A stretch of 64,000 nucleotides of DNA from Scilla litardierei. Lineage: Eukaryota > Streptophyta > Magnoliopsida > Asparagales > Asparagaceae. Shown in pieces: positions 43,244-54,619 of the stretch. The stretch's first letter is position 1, and every line of letters starts with the position of its first letter. The stretch lies in contig CM061138.1 of the NCBI GenBank assembly GCA_030789695.1, forward strand, positions 182,381,051-182,445,050, read 5' to 3'. Under the pieces are notes generated by a model, which was given only the letters and a program-made list of their open reading frames with translations, searched no databases and had not been told where the DNA came from. The translations under genes and the position numbers were made by a program.

Positions 43244-44203
43244 AAGCTCAATCTTAATGTTATAACTCTTCTTAAGCTCATATCATTTTGTTGCCTATCT
43301 TCATGTGTTTTATTATATTTATATTTTAAGAAAGGCAATTGTGATATAATTATTTCATGAGTTTTTGATAGTGATGGTAGTGATTTGTGTTTCAATGGAT
43401 TTATGGTTTTTACATTGTTTTTACGATGTATTTATGATTAGAGTATAGGTCCTAGGGTGAGTGTTCTTATTCTCTGGAATTCTATCTCACTGTGCATTTT
43501 TGGACCAGGACAGACGACTGTCATACCTTCGACAGTCGACTGCCATACTCTATCTCCTTAGTCTGAGAATTGGTATCTTTCGCCCAGCCGACTGATGACT
43601 ATTATCCTGTCGACTGTTAGTTTAACAGGCGACTGCATTTTAGTCATCAGGCGACTGTTCTCTCTGTCAAATTTTTACAGTGTTCTCTGCTGTTTTGATG
43701 AACTGTATTAATTCTCGGCCAGTCGACTGTTAAGTATATGTCAGTCGACTGTCCAATGGACAGTCGACGGCGTGTTACTTGCCAGTCGACTGCCCATCTT
43801 TCTGAGCTTTATTGTTATCACTTCATCCAATCGTTTGACTTTTGTTCTTCAATCGACTGACTACTGTTCGTGACGGTTCATATGATTTGATCTGAGCCGC
43901 CGATTCATTGATCCAATAGCCCAGATTCATTCTTCAACTTTTATATTCGAGAAAACCGATCAGTTCCCCACGTCGACTCTCTCACATCCGATTCGACCGC
44001 TTCGTCTTCCCGCTCGATTTCACTTCCAAAACCGTCGATCTTCTTCCCTTCGTGCGTCGATTTCGCGATGTCTTCACCGTCGAACTCCTCCTCCCCGTTC
44101 ATCGTTGCTTCTCTACTTGGTTTGCTTCTCTCTCTAGCTTTTCGTTCGGTTCATTGTCTTCCGAGTTCTGTGTATCGTTTCTCTCTCTCTCTCTCTCGAT
44201 CCC
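43244..44203 (+). promoter_or_regulatory. Internal CAGTCGACTG array and TATA-like box upstream of SIRE env-like ORF
   Basis: After RNase H there is about 960 bp without a gene. From 43508 to 43870 the CAGTCGACTG palindrome and its variants recur, the same motif as in the U3 array at 32750-33405. A TATA-like TTTATATT lies at about 43940. The env-like ATG follows at 44204. A (TC)n run at 44180-44198 precedes the ATG. Promoter function is inferred by analogy with U3. Confidence 0.5.
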
Positions 44204-44744
44204 ATGGCACCCAAGGGTAAGGGAAAAGAGAAAGTCTTTGCTCCTAAACGACCTAAGGAACCCAAGAAACCAATTGCCAAGAAGAAGAAACCTTATCAAG
44301 CCCGAACCAAGCATGCCGCGTCACCCGTGCATTCTTCCTCGCAGGGTTACTCTCCTTCAGCTTCCTCTTCCGAGGCTCGGCCTTTGATCACTCGTCCGCG
44401 CAAGCCCACTGGTGTTCACATCAGTGAGCCTGCTGCTGAGAACCCCCATCACTCCCCTTCATCTTCAAGTTCTTCAGAAGAGCCTCCTGTCGTACCTCCC
44501 TCTGATCCCATAGTTCCCGCTTGCCGAGACGATCTCTGCTTGGCCAAATTTCACTCTCTTCTAGGGATCAACCTTCTTAGGGAGCGGTACATTGTTTTCC
44601 CCGCCTTCACTGCTGAGAGGCTTTCTGACATTCTTTCTGCTACTCAACTAGCCGACCTTTTTCGATTCTCTCAGAGCAAATCCCCCAGAGCCTATCCATT
44701 TCTGGTAAAGCTCTTCTATGCGAACCGCGTTTGCGGTGAGTATT
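44204..44744 (+). pseudogene. SIRE env-like / plant transposon protein ORF, 5' part
   Basis: Starts MAPKGKGKEKVFAPKRPKEP, a Lys-rich then Ser/Pro-rich N-terminus. From about residue 110 there is a conserved-looking block: LAKFHSLLGINLLRERYIVFP, then DLFRFSQSKSPRAYPFLVKLF and YANRVCGEY. This resembles the plant putative transposon protein domain (PF20167 type) found in SIRE-like and Athila-like ORFs. Athila C enters at 44745 and the frame resumes at 56434. Function in SIRE elements is unproven; I see no signal peptide or clear transmembrane segment here. Confidence 0.68.
44740..44744. repeat. Target-site duplication GTATT of Athila element C (left)
   Basis: GTATT at 44740-44744 and 56429-56433. 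Confidence 0.9.
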
Positions 44745-46540
44745 TGATCGCGCCCCGGATACACGTCCCAGAACGACGACGATCGTAGTCTTACCGCAAG
44801 CGCACGGTGTATCGGCGAGCGGGTATCGAACACAGGGAGGCCTAATAACAGTGTCTTCTTCGAATCACCTGGCTATAGGAAAAGTCGGGAGAATGTTCGC
44901 AATATGCGGTCACAGTCGTTTAAATGTATAAAGAGATTAACAAATTAATAAAAACGCATAGGGGATAGGGAATCCCCGCTACTTGCCGTATCTCATCATT
45001 GTGACTCGTGGGTTTCACAATTGCTAGACTTGAAATTTGGGTGAACTAGTTGCAACTAAATGTGGAACCAAGCTCACGCTCTCGCGCTATCGCCGGTCTA
45101 TAGCCAACCTAGGGTAGGGTCCAATCTCTTGCAAACCCTAACCTAGGCAAACTAGCGTGAAGAACAACATCATCGTTCAATCGTATCTCGAGCCCACTCT
45201 CGTGCAAACTCGAGAAACGACCTAGGTTGGGATAGTTCCTACCCATCCAATCTCTTGCAAACGGGTATTGATATAGAATTGCAATCGGAAAACCCTAGTT
45301 TCGGTCCAATCTCTTGCAAACCGATTCTGGAGGAATTCAATTGCAACCCAATTTGAATATCCAGGGCTTCCTATCGAATTGGGATCCAATCTCTTGCAAA
45401 TCCCAATCGATATGAATCCCTAGCTATTCGTATTATAGCAATCCCAAACTAACCCTAATCAATCTTAGCAATAGTTTCGCCAATTCATCACAATTTCGAA
45501 ATTGGGCTCGTAGGGTTCATCCCTACGCCCTAAGACGATGAACTACTCACAATTCATAATAGAATGCAATAGAAATTCGCAAATAAAATCCATGAAATTC
45601 ATAGCAATATTCAGAATATCAATAAAAATTGAGTTTTTGAGGGGGAGAAATACAAACCAATGAAGAACAAGGGAGCATCCAACAAAATCTCACTTTTTCT
45701 CTCCTCCCTTCAAGCTAAATCTAATCCCTAAAAAGTTAATCTAAAAAGCTGCAAAAAGTTCTGAAAAAGCCCCCCGAAAACTAGGTTAAAACTGGGGTTA
45801 AATACCCCCCAAAATCGCCCAAAAAACCCTGACGAAAATGCCCCTGCGCAGCCTCAAATCCGCAGTTTTCGCTACAGGCAGCGCGGCTCACTCGGCCGAG
45901 TGACAAATGTCACTCGGCCGAGTGACGAACCCTGTATAAAAACAGAGAGTTGGGGGTCTCGGGGGTCGTCTCCTCGGAGGTCACTCGGGCGGACGGTAGT
46001 AGTCACTCGGGCGGACCGTCTTTCTCCACTCGGCCGAGTCAGTCATCGGAGCAGACTGACGGAAAACAGAGAGTTGGTGATTTTTTGATGCCGTCGTCTT
46101 GGCTCCACTCGGGCGGTGGGCGACTCGGTGCTCGGCCGAGTGGCATGGCGATGCTCGGCCGAGTGCACGCCTGTTGCGTGTCCGATCTGGCCGGCCGAGC
46201 GGGCTTCCTATGGTCGGCCGAGTGACTCCTTCACTCGGCCGAGTGAAGTGCTAAAAATGCCCAAACTTCATATCTTCGCCTCCTCATCGCTCCTACGACG
46301 TTCTTTCTCCTTCCACTCCACTCCAACAGCAAAATACCCCTCAAGAGAGTCGTCGGTGACAATCCGGAGTGGGTGCATCTCAGAATCACTCCAAATCGCT
46401 CCAAATCTCCTGAAATACGACAAAAACAACAAATCGTGAAAAGCATCGCAATATTGCCGAATAAACGTGAAAAACACGATTTGAGCGATCAAAATGGCAT
46501 GCAAACATGCAGAAAAAAGGTGTAAAATATGGAGTGATCA
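44745..46540 (-). repeat. Athila element C, 3' LTR
   Basis: TGATCGCGCC..GGAGTGATCA, 1796 bp. Hairpin chain at 45109-45400, TATA-like TATTTAAC (minus) at 45798-45805, palindrome array at 45888-46250. Confidence 0.9.
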
Positions 46541-48409
46541 AAATCCCCCAAGCTTACCTCTTACTCGTCCTCGAGGAAGATAAGTAAAAAGCGAACCCGG
46601 TGGATAAGGATAAAGAAAACGGCGGAAAGGCGGAAAACCGAAAACGAAAAACAAAATAGAAAACGAAGAGGGAAGTTGCTAGATCGTTTTTCTCAGGACG
46701 TGGGTTTTGCTTACTCATATAGCATGCATCGAATATAAAACACATGTCAAAGTCTTTTATTTTGATACCATAGTATAATGATGCATTTGAAATAGAAAAC
46801 CCAAGAATATCGATATAGCATGAAAAATGGAATAATTCTAAGATTAACATCGTCTGAAGCATCTAAAGCGGTATACAATATCGTAGATCACACACTTTTC
46901 AATTGAATGCTTTCTATAGGGAGTATAAGAGATATCACACGATAGAGTAGTAAGAATAGAAAAATGCGGTTTTCATGGAATGAATGCTAAGCGTAGGTTT
47001 CTAGATTTCGTGAAACTTTAGCAATCTCACCGAGTATAGAATATTACTTAGCCTAGGTCGTCATGCACCGTCAAGTAGTCACTCTCTCACACATCATTGG
47101 ATTCTCTCCCCCAAGCTTATCTATAAGCGTGGTGGCATATACAAAACGATATTTATATCCCCATTTTTATGAAGCTCCAAAAGTCAAAAATAAAACAAAG
47201 AGGGAAGAAAGAGACAAAGTATATGAGATGGGATCGTTTTCGAACTACTTTTCTCTTTTCTTTTCTTATTCTCAAATCTTTTTCTTTTCCCCTCTTTTTT
47301 TTTCTTTTTTTTAATAGCATATATACACAATGATCCCAAATCAAAGAGAAGGATATACAAGTATTTTTCTTTGGATTTTGGGGAATTTGGAGCATGTGAT
47401 TTTAATAACGGGGGAATGCCAATAATAGAATCGCTAAGGGGAGATTCACCAATGAATTTAAAGTAGAGAAATAATGTTCAAGATATGTGGAGAAAGAAAT
47501 AAATGTATCTCTCAGTTCACTCTATAGGACGTGCATGACAACTTCAGCAGGGTAATATAATCTACTCAGTTTAATCTCAAAAAGTAAACTAACCTAGATT
47601 TATCATTGCTAGCAACAATTCAATCAACCCGAAGTGAAAAGTACAAGTCATGCAATAAGAAGTGATATGAGAGAAAGGAAAGCAGTACTCCAGATATAAG
47701 CATCAATGAGTGAATCTTGGTGTGTTTTCTATGATAGCATACATATAAATCATCAGACATCAGCTAATAATAGAATTTTCATCCATTTTCATACACCAAA
47801 AGAGAGTGGGTTACTATTTCTAAATGCAAAGCAGAACACAGCATATAATATCAGAAATAAGAGGCTATGACATGACAAATATAGCATGCATATAGAGAAA
47901 AGTTAACACCACGTCATCATCATCACAAAAAAGTCATCTCTAGCAAAAGATGAAAGAAATAAAGATAGACGAAAATAAAAACTATTTACAATGCAACACA
48001 CAAGAAAAATAAGAAAAACGTGATGCATGGTAAAAAAATGAAAAAGTGATGAAAAAGTGAGTGATAAAGTGGAAAAACGTGGGAAAACTAAAAAATAAAG
48101 GGTGACAAAAGCAAAAAGCGTGAGAACTCACTCCCCCAAGCTAAAATGCTCAGTGTCCTCAATGTGCGACGTGTGGCACACCGAGAGACGTGTAATGGGA
48201 GGGGGGTGGTTATGCATGCATGCATGATGAAAAGAGATAAAAATAACAAAATGAAAAATATGATGCGAATGTGATGCATGCAAGGACAAGAGTGATGTAA
48301 AAGTGCGTGTCACCAAAAATACTCTCCCTCACTCCCCAAAAAAAGGATATAGAATGATATGATCAAAATGTGGACAAAAATAGCGAGGGGATGGGGTGGG
48401 CAGAAATCA
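46541..48409 (-). other. Athila C 3' internal non-coding region
   Basis: Polypurine tract (minus GCTTGGGGGATTT) at 46541-46553, then 1.8 kb AT-rich sequence without a supported gene. It aligns with 4855-5515 plus 22201-23195 of element A, which proves the Tat insertion point there. Confidence 0.8.
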
Positions 48410-50518
48410 TCAGGACCAAGCAGAGAATGGGCAGCATATCGACAAAAAATCGGAGGCATCAAGGGTGTGCCTAAGCTGGTGGTGCTGCGCCATCTCCGTC
48501 CTGAGGCGGAGGTGGGGGGGTGGTGGTGGTCGTGGTACAGTCTGCTGGGTGGGTGGTGGTCGTGGCAGTCGCTCGAGGATCTGGGTCAAGCAATAGTGAA
48601 TGCTGGGAAGTAGCTCGAGGCGGTGCTGCATGGCGGTGACTGTGGAAGACAAAGCCCTAAAATCGCCCCGGAGTCCACTCAACCCCCCCTCAAGAGCGTG
48701 AACGCTCTGAACTAAGGCGTCAGGGGGTGGTGGAGCGGAGGGACGAACAGGTCTAGGCTGAGCTGGTCGGTGCTGTCTAATACGGGCGGTGTAGGTGATC
48801 GGGACAGCAGGCATGGGTGGTACGGGTGCTGTGCTCACTAGTGGATGCCCAGCCTCAGTGCGAGGCTGGGACGCCGGTTGGTGTGAGGTGGAAGCAGCAG
48901 CAGTGGGATCGAAAGACAAAATCGGTGACGAGGCGGCAAGAGAGGTCAGTGACACAGAAGTGGGGACAGACGTCACGACACTCTCAGATAGAACGGCTAT
49001 GGTGGAGACAGAAGTGTCGACCGCTGGGGAGGAAGTGTGGGGTCCAAAAGGTGAAATCCCAGCGGAGATCATACTGGCCATGGTCTCCACTACAGCAGCG
49101 AAAGAAGGCTCGCCGCTCTCAAGTCTGGTGGGTGGACGCTCGGGTAGCAGAGAGGTGAGTGGCTCAACCGACAAGGGCACAACAGGGGTGGTGGTAGTGG
49201 TAGACGTGGTGGGCGTAGGCTCACAAGTGTACTCCCGGCACTGGCAGAAGTGGGGACAGAAGTGTCGGGAGTGGCAGAAAGTGCAGGCTCAGGCTGAGGG
49301 AACACAGGGTCAGCTGGCGGTGCAGGGTGTGCAGGTGGTGCAGGCTCAGCTCCCTCGGCCTCTAGCACATAGGCGGCGGGGATCAGGAGATCCATCGCCG
49401 GAAGCCAGTCGTCGTGTGCTGGTCCTAAGTGTGTCCGAGCGGGGCTCAGAAGGATCATGTAGTCAGCACCGTACGGACCGTGCAACCAAACCCAGTGCCG
49501 CTGGCCGTGCGGACGAAGCATCTTCATCCGGGCCATGACGTCTATAGATAATGCAGTGGGGCCCGGGGCTCGTCGCAGGTCAGCCGGAAGGTCCTCGCCG
49601 GTCATCAAGGCTAGCAGGGTGATCAGGCCGCCGCAACATATCGGAGAGCGAGCGCCCACCGATACGATGATGCGGTCCAAAAACCAGCTAGCGACGTCTA
49701 TCTCAACGGCGGGGACCAACGTAACTCCATCCCTATCAAGAACTCTGGGACGAGTCATCGCGTAGAGCATATAGAGCTCAGGCGTCGACATTGTCCCAGG
49801 CTCGTACCTCGCCAGAAAGGTGGTCGCCATAAGGCTCTGTGCTATGCGGAGGCAGGGGTGGACTATGGCCGAGGCCTTGGCCCTACTAGGGTCAAAGGCC
49901 GGTGGTAAACCTGTGATCCGGGCCCAGAAGGCGTGTGAATCGAAGGATGGGGGAGGGATGTGTGTGGGGACGTAGGCTCGGTCGGGTGTGGGGACTGCGG
50001 GCCACTGAAAGAATGCCCTAAGCATATCGAGAGTGATCTGGCACTCTCGATCCATGAGTCGGAATGAGCATCCCTCAGCGGTCCGGGCGATCGAGCTGAG
50101 CACCTCGAGTGTCGGACGGACGTATGTGTCCGCCAACACAGAAAGAAAGTCTCGCCAACTCACGTTGTCGTACAACGTAAGCATCCCCTCAAGTACCCCC
50201 AGGCGGTCTAGGTCAGTAAGGTGTGCGAACCTGGAGGGCACTATCGAGCGTTGGGCGATACGCTCAAAAAGCGACGCGATGTGCGTCGTCTCAGAACGTA
50301 ATACCCAGCGACCCGACGATAGGAGCAGGTGGTGGCTGTGGGTGTGCGGGCTCGGCTGGAAGTGGCTGTGGATGGACTGGGTCGGCAGGCTGTGGCTGTG
50401 TGGGGTGAGGTGGTGTAGGCGGTGGAGAGTCCTCCACCTCGTGGGAGGGGCCAACATCATCCGGCCGCTTCCGCTTGGCGGAAGCTCTCCTAGTGCGTGG
50501 CCGTGTGCGGGGCGGCAT
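48410..50518 (-). pseudogene. Athila env-like gene of element C
   Basis: True start is probably 50518 (MPPRTRPRTRRASAKRKRPD), matching element A; the longer open frame from 50553 begins out of frame. A TGA at about 50292, in the ITF*DDAHR block, and a one-base shift in a T run near 50268 lead into the main frame to about 49230: LYDNVSWRDFLSVLADTYVR, MDRECQITLDMLRAFFQWP, HAFWARITGLPPAFDPSRAK, RSPICCGGLITLLALMTG (Athila ORF-1/env-like core, compare PF03078). Another shift near 49230 leads to the Ser/Thr/Pro-rich C-terminus (49180-48410), which ends in a PPPP-rich tail. Total about 700 residues. No clear transmembrane segment is seen. Function unknown. Confidence 0.75.
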
Positions 50519-51028
50519 GTGCGCCCTGAGTGCTCACCCAACAAGTAAAACATGCGACGTGCTAAAATAAATGGAATGATGGTACCTGAACACGCCGCGA
50601 GAGCAAATCAGCGGATGCGTGCGAAGACGCCGCCTCCTCTAAGCCAAAAGCGCGTCCCAGAAGCTCCCCTAAGCACCCCTAAGCTCCCCAAGATTGCCTA
50701 CACATCAAACAACGATATCAGCGTGTAAAATTCAAAATACATGGGGGGGTTAGGGGTATAATAGATAGATAAAGAAATTAATTTGGGGTAGGGGCTCGAT
50801 AGGTGCACGGATCATCAAAATATAGGAGAAATGGAGAAAAAAGGCGAAATAGGGGTTACCGGAGGTCGGCCGGCGGCGAGGGAGTCGCCGGCGGTCGGGG
50901 GTGCGATGGTCGGTGATCGACCGCCGGCGGTCGGGCGGTCGAGGCAGCGGTCGAGCGAGTGGGTCGGGCGCGGGTTCGGGCGATCGAAGAAATGTGACGC
51001 TTCGAATTCCGCACCGAGCCTGCGTCCG

Positions 51029-51390
51029 CTTATATAGGATTAGTTACGACTCGGCCGAGTGGCTATGTCACTCGGCCGAGTGATCGTAACGAAATTATTT
51101 TAAAAACTCCTCGCTGCTTACGACTCGGCCGAGTGACTTTGCCACCCTCGGCCGAGTGGAAAGAGTCCATTCGGCCGAGTGGCACAGGCTACTCGGCAAT
51201 TTTCGCCCTAGGAGCGTATCAGTTTCACTCGGTCGAGTGAAGATATATACACGGCCGAGTGGCAATTTATTCTGAAATCGAGAAAAGAACAGAGAGTTAG
51301 GTGCAGCAGACTTCTCTCGTTGGTGCGCCACTCGGGCGGATGACGTTGATTGCTCGGCCGAGTGGATATGGTACTCGGCCGAGTGAGGCC
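51029..51390 (-). promoter_or_regulatory. Internal palindrome array and TATATAAG box upstream of env-like gene (element C)
   Basis: In sense (minus), nine CTCGGCCGAG-type palindromes from about 51385 to 51050 are followed by TATATAAG at 51036-51029 and, about 510 bp on, by the env-like ATG at 50518. The ACAGAGAGTT..CACTCGGGCGG context (51289-51340) is shared with U3 (46066-46115), so this looks like a U3-derived promoter copy. Confidence 0.6.
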
Positions 51391-51718
51391 CTGTTTTCTG
51401 CTGTGATGCTCCGTTTTGGCTCTAGTCTCTGTTTTTGTTTCTCCAGTTGATTTCTTCCTTCTCATAAGCCTTGAGCGTATTCCTGGAGCGCTCTTCTTCG
51501 CCTTAGTCATCCTCCATATGATAGATATCCCGTTCTCCTCTCCTGTCAAAGAAAATAGGACCCGTTGTCAAAAATTTTCGGGCGAACGACTCAAAAACAC
51601 TAATAAAATTTAAAACAAAAAAAATAAAAACCAAAAATAGAAAAACGCGATAACCGTCGGGTTGTCTCCCGACAAGCGCTCGTTTTAGGTCTTGAGCTCG
51701 ACCCCTATTGATTTTCAA
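51391..51718 (-). other. Spacer between protease ORF and palindrome array (element C)
   Basis: Contains LKRALVGRQPDG in one minus frame near 51650-51690, a sequence I associate with the end of Athila integrase. This marks the 3' breakpoint of the missing RT-integrase block. Confidence 0.5.
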
Positions 51719-52935
51719 TTAACGCTTGATGTTGGGTGCATACGAGATGCACCCGTCGAACTTGCTTGGAAGACCACTCGGATTTGGATCATGGTGGTGT
51801 GAGATCTTCCTCAGTGCCCCTTCGTCATGGGCAATGTTAAGGGGTGGCTCCCCCACGCTAGAGCTTGCTCCGGTCTTCCTCTTCACCGGTGACACCGATC
51901 TTCGCATCGGTGGAGCTTTCTTTGGAGTCCTCAACTTCGAGAGCTTGCAGAGCTCCCGTATTCTTGCGACATCAGCGTCGCCATCATCAATTGTCATGGA
52001 GATATCGGGGGAGTGCTCCATCTTCTCTTCTTCGGCCAAGTCTAGGCCTTCTTTGAAGCTATCTTCGTGGGGTGCGCCGATGGAATGGGGTATCGCCTCT
52101 TCAATGACCTCATCAAGGAGGTCCATGTAATCAAGCTCCTCGTGACAAGGCATGTGCTTCATTGCCTTCGGTATATGAAGCTCCACTTCGATGTTGCCGA
52201 CGTTCAAGGTGAGGGTCCCCTCCCGCACATCGACGATGACACCGGCGGTGGCGAGGAACGGGCGTCCGAGTATGAGTGATGTATCGCCCTCCTCCTTGAT
52301 GTCCATTATCACGAAATCGCATGGCAAACATATGCCCCAGGAACTTGGAGTGGGATGTCCTCCGCTATCCCAACCGGTCTTGTAATCCTCCCGTCCGCTA
52401 GTTGAATCCGCATGTCGGTAGGCTTCAAATCCGTGCCGGTATTCAACCTCCGGAACATGGAGAGGGGCATGAGGCTAACACTAGCCCCCAAGTCTACTAA
52501 TGCCTTTTGTAGGGGGACGCCGCCTAGAGTGCAAGGAATCCGAAAACTCCCCGGATCTTTAAGCTTGGCGGGCTCCTTTTCCCTCTTTGTGAACCAATTC
52601 CCTTCCTCCGCGAGCATTATCTTCTCCTTCCTCTTCCTTCCAGTGATCAAGTCTTTTAAGAACTTGGCATAAGATGGGATTTCCACTAAAGCGTCGAGGA
52701 AGGGGATATTGAGGCTCACCCCTCTCAAATACTCGAGAAACTTGGCTAGTCGTTTCTCCATCTTGGCTCTAGCTAGCCGCTGAGGGAAGGGCACCGGTGG
52801 CATAAATTGGCGCTCATCGATAAGCTCCTCCGTTCTAGATTTCACTTCGCCTTGTAACTCCTTATCTTTCTCAACTTCAATTGCCGGCTCACTTTCTTGT
52901 AGAATCTCCACCACGGGCTCCTTGACTTGAGTCAT
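51719..52935 (-). pseudogene. Athila protease region of element C, one frameshift
   Basis: 52935-52309 starts MTQVKEPVVEILQESEP and includes PFPQRLARAKMEKRLAKFLEYL, then ALVDLGASVSLMPLSMF, the Athila-type retropepsin site. One frameshift near 52340 leads to 52327-51719, with CDFVIMDIKEEGDTSLILGRPFLATAG, the second protease landmark, and an acidic tail ending PSGLPSKFDGCISY. RT should follow but does not. The ATG overlaps the gag stop as ATGA, and the frame is -1 relative to gag. It would process gag. Confidence 0.82.
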
Positions 52936-54479
52936 GGGGGGGTGGTATCCTTCCCTCCTCTTGTAGTAACTACAACGACCGCATTAATATGTCCGGTGTT
53001 GCCCCGTGGATTCGGCTCGGGTTGAGCCGGCAATTGTTGATTGTTTTTGTTGAGCAACGCAAGTTGCTCCCCGATCTGAGCTACGACGGTGGCGAGGGAA
53101 TCTTGTCCCGCCTTCAATGTGGCATTGATCTTTCGTTGTTCCACCATAAACTCATCCACCTTTGCTTCAAAATCTGAGCGTTGTTGAGCTTGTGGTGGGT
53201 TGGGATTCCTCCACCCTTGATTGTATCCGGGCGGCCTATAAGGTCCCACTTGTTGCCTCGGTGGGAAATTTTGTTGCGGTGGCCCCCTTTGTGGATAATT
53301 CGGTTGTGGTGGTGGAGCCCGAGCTTGAGGAGGTTGTTGTGGCGGGGGGTTTAATGCTCCATCATTATTGGCATATGAGAAACCCGAATGGTTTCTAGCG
53401 GCCGGATTGGCCCAATATCTAGAATTCCACGCGGCGTATTGAACTTGCTCCATAGCTCCTTCTCCTTGCTCTCCTCCCGCATATATGGATTGGGATTGGT
53501 CTTGCCAATCGCTCACATGATTTGTCGGCATGGATGTAGAAGGGGCTCCTTGAGGCTCCGTAATGAATTTCTCCAATCTCTCCACAACCTTGTGGAGAGA
53601 GTCAAACTTGCTAGAAAGCTCCGCCACGGCCTTGGCCTCATAGATACTTGTGGGCTTCAAGGAGGACGAAGAATGTCCTCGCTCGTCCCCCCATTGTTGG
53701 TTGTTCGAGGCCATCTCCTCAAGCAAGGTCGTAGCTTCATCGGGAGTCTTCGACAAAATGGCTCCATTTGCCGTGGCATCAATAATCTGCTTCGTCCCCG
53801 GTTGGAGTCCATTGTAAAAGCTATGGACAAGCTCCCAATCCTCAATGCTATGATGAGGGCACTGATGTTGCAAGTCCTTGAAGCGCTCCCATGCTTCGTA
53901 GAGAGTCTCTTGAGGTCCTTGCTTGAAGGACATGAGAGCACGTCTAATCTTCACCGTCTTGGAGGGCGGGTAAAATTTGTCAACGAATGCACTCGCCAAC
54001 TCATCCCAAGTGGTGAAGATTCCTTCGGCTTGCGTCCTCAACCAATATAATGCCTTCTCCTTTAGTGTGAAATGGAAGAGGCGCAGTCTGATAGCATCCA
54101 CAGAGACGCCCGGCATTTGGAAGGTGGCGCACTTTGATAGGAAGAGCTGGATGTGGTAGTGAGGGTTTTCATGGGAGTTCCCATGAAAAGGATCTTGTTG
54201 CATAAGGACCACCAATCTGGTCTTCAACTCAAAATTCTTGTCGGCCGCCAACTCCGGCATGGCTATGGACGAGGTCTTGGAAGAAGTCTTAGGCCGAAGC
54301 CTATCTCTTATGGAAATAATCCTCGCCATTCGCGCTGCTAATTCTTCGGGGGTCTCAAGATTGGTCATAAAATTTCCTTCCGTATCGGGTCTCCTCTCCG
54401 CTTGGATCCTCCTCAATGTACGCTCGATCTCCGGATCGTATAGTATCTCTTCGGGGTTCGCCGAGGATCTCGTGTACAT
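52932..54479 (-). CDS. gag: Athila gag of element C
   Basis: An intact 515-residue frame, start MYTRSSANPEEILYDPEIER. The N-terminal part has NLETPEELAARMARIISIRDR, then the capsid core ADKNFELKTRLVVLMQQDPF, HYHIQLFLSKCATF, KALYWLRTQAEGIFTTWDEL and KFYPPSKT..FKQGPQETLYEAW (retrotransposon gag, PF03732 type, about residues 75-215). The C-terminal half is Gln/Pro-rich (RAPPPQPNYPQRGPPQQNFP) and then coiled. No CCHC knuckle is visible. It ends in a C7 run, and its TGA overlaps the protease ATG. It is the only undamaged gene of either Athila copy. Confidence 0.87.
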   Translation of the reverse strand: MYTRSSANPEEILYDPEIERTLRRIQAERRPDTEGNFMTNLETPEELAARMARIISIRDRLRPKTSSKTSSIAMPELAADKNFELKTRLVVLMQQDPFHGNSHENPHYHIQLFLSKCATFQMPGVSVDAIRLRLFHFTLKEKALYWLRTQAEGIFTTWDELASAFVDKFYPPSKTVKIRRALMSFKQGPQETLYEAWERFKDLQHQCPHHSIEDWELVHSFYNGLQPGTKQIIDATANGAILSKTPDEATTLLEEMASNNQQWGDERGHSSSSLKPTSIYEAKAVAELSSKFDSLHKVVERLEKFITEPQGAPSTSMPTNHVSDWQDQSQSIYAGGEQGEGAMEQVQYAAWNSRYWANPAARNHSGFSYANNDGALNPPPQQPPQARAPPPQPNYPQRGPPQQNFPPRQQVGPYRPPGYNQGWRNPNPPQAQQRSDFEAKVDEFMVEQRKINATLKAGQDSLATVVAQIGEQLALLNKNNQQLPAQPEPNPRGNTGHINAVVVVTTRGGKDTTPP

Positions 54480-54596
54480 GCAAGGGAAAACAGAGTTTCA
54501 AAGAAATAGTTAGCACAACGGAAGGATAAAATAAAAATGAAAATAATAAAGTAAAAAGAAAAATAGCTGGGTTATAGGAATCAAACACTATTGCCT

Positions 54597-54613
54597 CCCC
54601 GGCAACGACGCCA
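54597..54613 (-). other. Primer-binding site of Athila element C (tRNA-Asp type)
   Basis: Minus TGGCGTCGTTGCCGGGG, one base from the usual Athila site, six bases inside the LTR end. Confidence 0.82.
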
Positions 54614-54619
54614 AAAACT

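Noticed and set aside
50290..50553. N-terminal 88 codons of the 487-codon frame in the Athila env-like region
   Set aside because: Comparison with element A shows the real N-terminus is in another frame starting at 50518. This part is a shadow joined by a frameshift.
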